Assembly (NCBI GenBank): GCA_965657645.1
Contig: CBFHOS010000025.1
Location: forward strand, 1 to 27,343
Reading direction: 5' to 3'
Source: CBFHOS01 sp965657645
GTDB taxonomy: Bacteria; Pseudomonadota; Alphaproteobacteria; Puniceispirillales; Puniceispirillaceae
DNA: 27,343 bases
Below the pieces are notes generated by a model, which saw nothing but the letters and a program-made list of their open reading frames with translations, ran no database searches and was not told the origin of the DNA. Both the position numbers and the translations under genes were made by a program. Shown piece by piece: positions 23,991 through 27,343 of this stretch. Position 1 is the stretch's first letter. The number at the start of each line of letters is the position of its first letter.

Positions 23991-24030
23991 CGAAAAAAAG
24001 GCCCACACTAGCGTTAACTAGTGTGAGCCT
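23991..24030 (-). terminator. Dispersed repeat copy D, acting as intrinsic terminator for the thyX strand
   Basis: On the minus strand CACACTAG-TTAACG-CTAGTGTG (complement of 24004-24025) makes eight perfect pairs, extended by GGC/GCC, and is followed by TTTTTTT and CG. It begins 9 bases after the thyX stop. This is the only copy of the four with both arms intact, so it suggests what the family originally did. Confidence 0.75.
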
Positions 24031-24039
24031 AAGCAGCTA

Positions 24040-24359
24040 CTAAGCAGCGACGGTCTTATGTTGGCTGCCATCGTTCTCTGCGGTTCGCATCATCAATGCT
24101 CTCCAACTGTGTGGGTATAATTCAGCACAGTAATCATTGATGCCTTGTGCAATGACCTGGGTTTCTTCTTGTGTATGCGGGTCAAGGCGTTGGCTACACA
24201 CCCTTGCAAAGGCGTGCAGTGAGCCTGACCAATACCATTCGGTCATCATGGTCTGCGGTAAGATCATTCGGGCCATCTCTGGTGCAACCCCGGTATTGAT
24301 CAGTGTCTTGTAGTTTTTGTAAGCAAGCAGGTGGGTTTGCTCCGTCCTACGCTGCTGGC
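24040..24359 (-). pseudogene. thyX: FAD-dependent thymidylate synthase ThyX, C-terminal fragment
   Basis: The frame can be read from about 24359 (SQQRRTEQTHLLAYKNYKTL) through INTGVAPEMARMILPQTMMTEWYWSGSLHAF to a C-terminal RLDPHTQEETQVIAQGINDY. This is the C-terminal ~100 residues of ThyX, whose product methylates dUMP with FAD and methylene-tetrahydrofolate. The conserved RHR...S motif and the rest of the ~220-residue protein are missing. A TGA lies in frame at the junction with a plus-strand gene. ATG 24276 is only an internal methionine. Phage-borne thyX is common in marine podoviruses and myoviruses. Probably non-functional as it stands. Confidence 0.8.
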
Positions 24360-24610
24360 TTGTTCACCATAATGTGTTAGCTGACCTCGCCATTTCGATT
24401 GCCGATGGTAAAGATGGTAAGTTCCAAATCACCACTTGTCCCCACGAAGACCCACGTTGGCCAGAGGTTGAGAACAATTGTGATGGTGTGAAGCCTAACC
24501 GCTCACAGGTCGTGAACAAGGACCTGAAATGTGTCCCGCAGTACATCGAATATCACAAGAAAATCCAAGCAAAATTAGACGAAATAGACGGCCTGAAAGC
24601 GGCTGAGTAA
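24359..24610 (+). pseudogene. 5'-truncated gene fragment of unknown function
   Basis: The coherent frame begins around 24359 (LVHHNVLADLAISIADGKDG) and runs to 24610; the first possible start is GTG 24374, without a ribosome-binding site. The product has two Cys (TTCPHEDPRW, ENNCDGVK), a Lys-rich helical C-terminus (YHKKIQAKLDEIDGLKAAE) and no family I recognise. It begins exactly where the divergent thyX fragment loses its own 5' end, so both genes were cut at one point. Followed by the motif-rich gene-free stretch beside the tRNA. Confidence 0.5.
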
Positions 24611-24870
24611 ATAGTCGCTTGCCCTTACGAGGGACAATCACGACTAATCGCTTGTCTTTTTAGCACAGTCAAACCCACGTCAAGCTATGACGATACCACC
24701 GGTGTAACCGATGATCACGCCCGAAAACAGCGGCATCAAGCGACAACTATGGGGTTGCATGGTGATTCGGGGTGTAATAGAATCTTGGACAAGCGATGAC
24801 TGGGACAACTAATCGCTTGACGAAACCGCTCCACAAAGGGCAAGCGATTAATCCTGAATATGTAGGAAAA
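24611..24870. other. Candidate integrase attachment region with repeated CAAGCGA heptamers
   Basis: No gene is visible. The heptamer CAAGCGA occurs at 24737, 24790 and 24841 on the plus strand, and at 24615, 24648 and 24813 on the minus strand, often as CAAGCGATTA. Two more copies, inverted, form the anticodon arm of the adjacent tRNA-Asn (24902-24908 and 24916-24922) around the 7-base loop. Two plus-strand blocks share GGGACAA and CTAATCGCTTG (24631-24654, 24802-24819). This fits core- or arm-type integrase sites next to a tRNA target. Confidence 0.6.
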
Positions 24871-24945
24871 TGGCTCCCCGGGACGGATTCGAACCGCCGG
24901 CCAAGCGATTAACAGTCGCTTGCTCTACCGCTGAGCTACCGGGGA
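24871..24945 (-). tRNA. tRNA-Asn(GTT)
   Basis: A complete 75-base cloverleaf including encoded CCA. Acceptor TCCCCGG pairs with CCGGGGA, discriminator G. D arm is GCTC/GAGC, anticodon stem AGCGA/TCGCT with loop CTGTTAA (anticodon GTT), and T arm GGCGG-TTCGAAT-CCGTC. The 3' side faces the phage-like segment, the usual orientation when an integrase inserts at a tRNA and rebuilds its 3' half. Confidence 0.96.
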
Positions 24946-25004
24946 AAAGCCTGAGAGATTTATACAGCACAAAATCGCAGATGCAATAGAGTTTGTATAA
25001 AAAA

Positions 25005-26057
25005 TCACACTATTTTTAACCCTACAATTTGAGCGGCTGCCGCGTTTATTGCTGCTTGGTCCAAAGCGCCGCCATCAATTGTCGCAATGACTTTATGTTC
25101 ACGGCTCCCTGAAGAGCGTTCATAGGCCGGGTCGTAATGATCATTTAGCAATGCTCCAACAAATGCGGGCCAGTCATTTGCCGCTATTTGTGTGCGCCAA
25201 TTTGCAACCACTTCATGGCCAAGGCGCGATACAGACCAATCCAACAGGGGATCAAGGCGGCTAGGGTCATTGATAATATGGTCGTAATCCTTGATCAAAA
25301 AGCCAATGCGGGCGTTAAGACTGGCATCAATCGCAATTGTACTAGTGCCGCGCATCGCCGCCCATAACGCCGCTGGCACATGAATCTGGCCGACTTTATT
25401 GCTCTCTGCCTCGATAAATACCGGCTTGGCTGGGTCCAGGTCGCGCAAGATGGCGCATAGCTGTGATTCAAATTGACGTTGTGCCGGTTGGGGGGCGGCA
25501 GGCTCTGGTCCCAATAGCGAACCGCGATGGCTTGCCAATCCCTCTAAATCGATGATCTGCGCCCCCTGATCCAACGCCGCACGCAGAATATGGGTTTTGG
25601 CCGTTCCTGTGCGCCCACGAACGACAATGAGCTTTAGCGTGGGTGGAACGTTGTCCAGCATGGTAAGGACGGTTTTTCTATAGGCCTTATAGCCGCCTTC
25701 AATGACCGCTGATTGCCAGCCGATTTCACTGAAAATCCGGGCCATGGAACCGCTGCGCTGACCGCCACGCCAGCAATAGATCAGCGGTTTGAAATGGCGC
25801 GGGGCGTCTTGCAATTTGGTTTGCAGATGTTCAGCGATGTTTTTCGCTACCAAGGCCGCTCCCGCACGCTTTGCGTCAAACGGGCTGACTTGCTTGTACA
25901 TCGTGCCAATTTCGGCTCTTTGCTGGTTATCGAGAACCGGCATATTGACCGCCCCCGGAATATGATCCTCGGCAAATTCGGCAGGTGAGCGCACATCGAT
26001 AATCATATCGGCAGGGTAGTCATGCCATTCGGTAACACGGGTAATTGGCGCCGACAT
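25005..26057 (-). CDS. mnmH: tRNA 2-selenouridine synthase (SelU/MnmH)
   Basis: A 350-residue protein that replaces sulfur with selenium at the wobble 2-thiouridine of certain tRNAs, using selenophosphate, via a geranylated intermediate. The N-terminal rhodanese domain (IIDVRSPAEFAEDHIPGAVN) carries the catalytic Cys95 in YCWRGGQRSGS. A C-terminal P-loop domain starts with GRTGTAKT at 148-155 and continues with IEAESNKVGQIHVP. Its ATG overlaps the selD stop (TAATG), so the two are translationally coupled, matching the use of SelD's product. Length and motifs are intact. The gene ends 60 bases before tRNA-Asn on the same strand. Confidence 0.95.
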   Translation of the reverse strand: MSAPITRVTEWHDYPADMIIDVRSPAEFAEDHIPGAVNMPVLDNQQRAEIGTMYKQVSPFDAKRAGAALVAKNIAEHLQTKLQDAPRHFKPLIYCWRGGQRSGSMARIFSEIGWQSAVIEGGYKAYRKTVLTMLDNVPPTLKLIVVRGRTGTAKTHILRAALDQGAQIIDLEGLASHRGSLLGPEPAAPQPAQRQFESQLCAILRDLDPAKPVFIEAESNKVGQIHVPAALWAAMRGTSTIAIDASLNARIGFLIKDYDHIINDPSRLDPLLDWSVSRLGHEVVANWRTQIAANDWPAFVGALLNDHYDPAYERSSGSREHKVIATIDGGALDQAAINAAAAQIVGLKIV

Positions 26058-27343
26058 TAGCCAGACCTTCCTTTTTTGAAATCATCATTCACCGCAAGAT
26101 CACCGGTGATACCAAGACCAAATTTGTTATGGTTAATCGTACCAATGATGGCGGCCTTGTGCCCACTAGCGGTTAAATCATCGATAATCGCATCGGCACA
26201 TGACGCCTCTATGATCGCCAGCAAACCACCGCTGGTTTGGGGATCAAACAGGATTTCGGCCTGTGGATTATCTGCTAACCGAACCGCCGCACGGTTCTGA
26301 TCATGCAAGCTGGATTTGATGCCGCGCGCCAATAGGGCGCTCGCCCCAGACAAGACCGGTAAATTGGCCAGATCTATCGTTGCCCCAGTTACGCCGGCGC
26401 GATCTATCAAATTTTGGGCATGGCGGGCCAAACCAAAGCCGGTCACATCCGTTATCCAGCAATCACCGGCATGGGCTTTGATTGCTATCGCTGCGGCATC
26501 ATTACACCGCTTCATTTCATCAATCGCGGTGGCTACGGATGGGGCGGAGGCGGCAAGTTGCATATGCCCAGCCATAATCACGCCAGACCCTAGTGGCTTG
26601 GTCAAAACAAGCACATAATCGGCATCTGGCCGCAGGGCTACTGGTGCGCCGATGAGGTGCCCTGTTACGCTATATCCCGCCGATATTGTGTCACCTTCAC
26701 TGGTATGCCCACCGATCAATTTAACCCCGGCGGCACTTGTTGCTATCAATCCACCTGCCAGTATCTGGGTCAGCTGGTTCTGTTGTAGATCGGCCCTTGC
26801 CGCCGATAAATTAATAATGGCCAACGCCGTCTTTGGCACCGCATTGGCGGCATATAGGTCACTCAAGGCATGCACCGCGGCAATCTGCCCAAAGACAAAG
26901 GGGTCCGAAACAATTTGTGAAATCACATCGACTGATTGCACCGATGCACCGTTATGCGCCGGAATAACCGCGCTATCCTCGCCAAGTCCCGGATCCGGCA
27001 TCAAATCAGGGTCGGCCCCCATCGAAACAGCAAGATCAATCGCATCCTGCATGGCGTTCGCTAACGTCTCATGACCCGTTTTGGCCCCACACCCCATGCA
27101 ACGCATCGCGTCAAAGACAGGATCATTTGATCGTGCGCCACCTTGCCTAATGCGCGGCGTATTAATGCCTGAAAGGGGCGCGGGCGCGGGAGGAGGCGGC
27201 ATTTTCAAATCTTGGTATATTGCCATCCAACGCCGGTCAATCCAGCATTTCAAGCGCCACCACAGCCAAGATTTATGGGCTCTGTCACCGCGTGACGCGA
27301 TTGCCTTGCCGTCACCAGTGCCAATTAACGCCAGATAGCGTTT
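26057..27343 (-). CDS. selD: Selenide, water dikinase fused to NADH-dehydrogenase-like domain (partial)
   Basis: Makes selenophosphate from selenide and ATP. The frame is open to the right edge, so the TTG at 27253 is not the start. Upstream residues KRYLALIGTGDGKAIASRGD and SWLWWRLKCWIDRRWMAIY look like the C-terminal end of an NADH:quinone-type FAD oxidoreductase, as in the known oxidoreductase-SelD fusions of many Alphaproteobacteria. A Pro-rich linker (MPPPPAPAPLSG) follows. The SelD part has MRCMGCGAKTGH with Cys where other SelDs may have Sec, and the conserved Lys. The nucleotide-binding Asp/Gly segments are GLGEDSAVIP, HALSDLYAAN, IGGHTSEGDT and FDPQTSGGLL. Coupled by overlap to mnmH. 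Confidence 0.94.
   Translation of the reverse strand, partial: KRYLALIGTGDGKAIASRGDRAHKSWLWWRLKCWIDRRWMAIYQDLKMPPPPAPAPLSGINTPRIRQGGARSNDPVFDAMRCMGCGAKTGHETLANAMQDAIDLAVSMGADPDLMPDPGLGEDSAVIPAHNGASVQSVDVISQIVSDPFVFGQIAAVHALSDLYAANAVPKTALAIINLSAARADLQQNQLTQILAGGLIATSAAGVKLIGGHTSEGDTISAGYSVTGHLIGAPVALRPDADYVLVLTKPLGSGVIMAGHMQLAASAPSVATAIDEMKRCNDAAAIAIKAHAGDCWITDVTGFGLARHAQNLIDRAGVTGATIDLANLPVLSGASALLARGIKSSLHDQNRAAVRLADNPQAEILFDPQTSGGLLAIIEASCADAIIDDLTASGHKAAIIGTINHNKFGLGITGDLAVNDDFKKGRSG

Noticed and set aside
22539..24030. CRISPR array made of the dispersed A-tract repeats
   Set aside because: Spacing is hundreds of bases with genes between copies and the copies diverge, unlike CRISPR repeats.

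Overview
The window looks like a marine alphaproteobacterial chromosome segment of moderate GC, judged by eye. The reasons are TctABC-type (tripartite tricarboxylate) uptake, an Lrp-family regulator divergent from hpd, a SelD fused to an oxidoreductase domain, and several sulfatases. A SAR116-like or roseobacter-like host is a guess, not a result.

Region 1 (1-18102) is an aromatic-catabolism island. It starts with an operon for a metallo-beta-lactamase (MBL) hydrolase, an FAD aromatic hydroxylase broken by one in-frame TAA, a DUF2783 protein and maleylacetoacetate isomerase. Next come a second MBL hydrolase, a 1067-residue self-sufficient reductive dehalogenase fused to its own reductase, and a LigM/DesA-type tetrahydrofolate-dependent O-demethylase. 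A MarR-sulfatase-MBL operon is divergent from a TctCBA-sulfatase operon, with two MarR-type operator dyads between them. An Lrp regulator divergent from 4-hydroxyphenylpyruvate dioxygenase closes the region. Read together, the genes could take up, desulfate, O-demethylate and dehalogenate a tyrosine-like or phenolic marine compound and feed it to the homogentisate route. Homogentisate dioxygenase and fumarylacetoacetase are not in the window.

Region 2 (18170-24870) is a mosaic. A thrombospondin-type-3-repeat surface protein loses its 5' end at about 19228, where it meets head-to-head a tyrosine integrase that has also lost its 5' end. A host-like SlyX/P450 pair follows, and the P450 resembles the CYP199 aromatic O-demethylases. 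Then comes phage-like DNA: small ORFs, two identical leaders resembling T7-type RNA polymerase promoters, four dispersed A-tract/GCCCACAC repeats, a nonsense-broken lipoprotein gene and a 5'-truncated thyX. The thyX again meets another 5'-truncated gene head-to-head, at about 24359. A gene-free stretch (24611-24870) and the adjacent tRNA-Asn carry eight copies of a heptamer that is the tRNA's anticodon stem, which suggests an integrase attachment site.

Region 3 (24871-27343) is tRNA-Asn(GTT) followed by a selenium module on the minus strand: a SelD fused to an NADH-dehydrogenase-like domain (runs off the right edge), overlapping mnmH/selU.

Main uncertainties: whether the two head-to-head junctions are real rearrangements or assembly/amplification chimeras, and whether the two nonsense codons are real.
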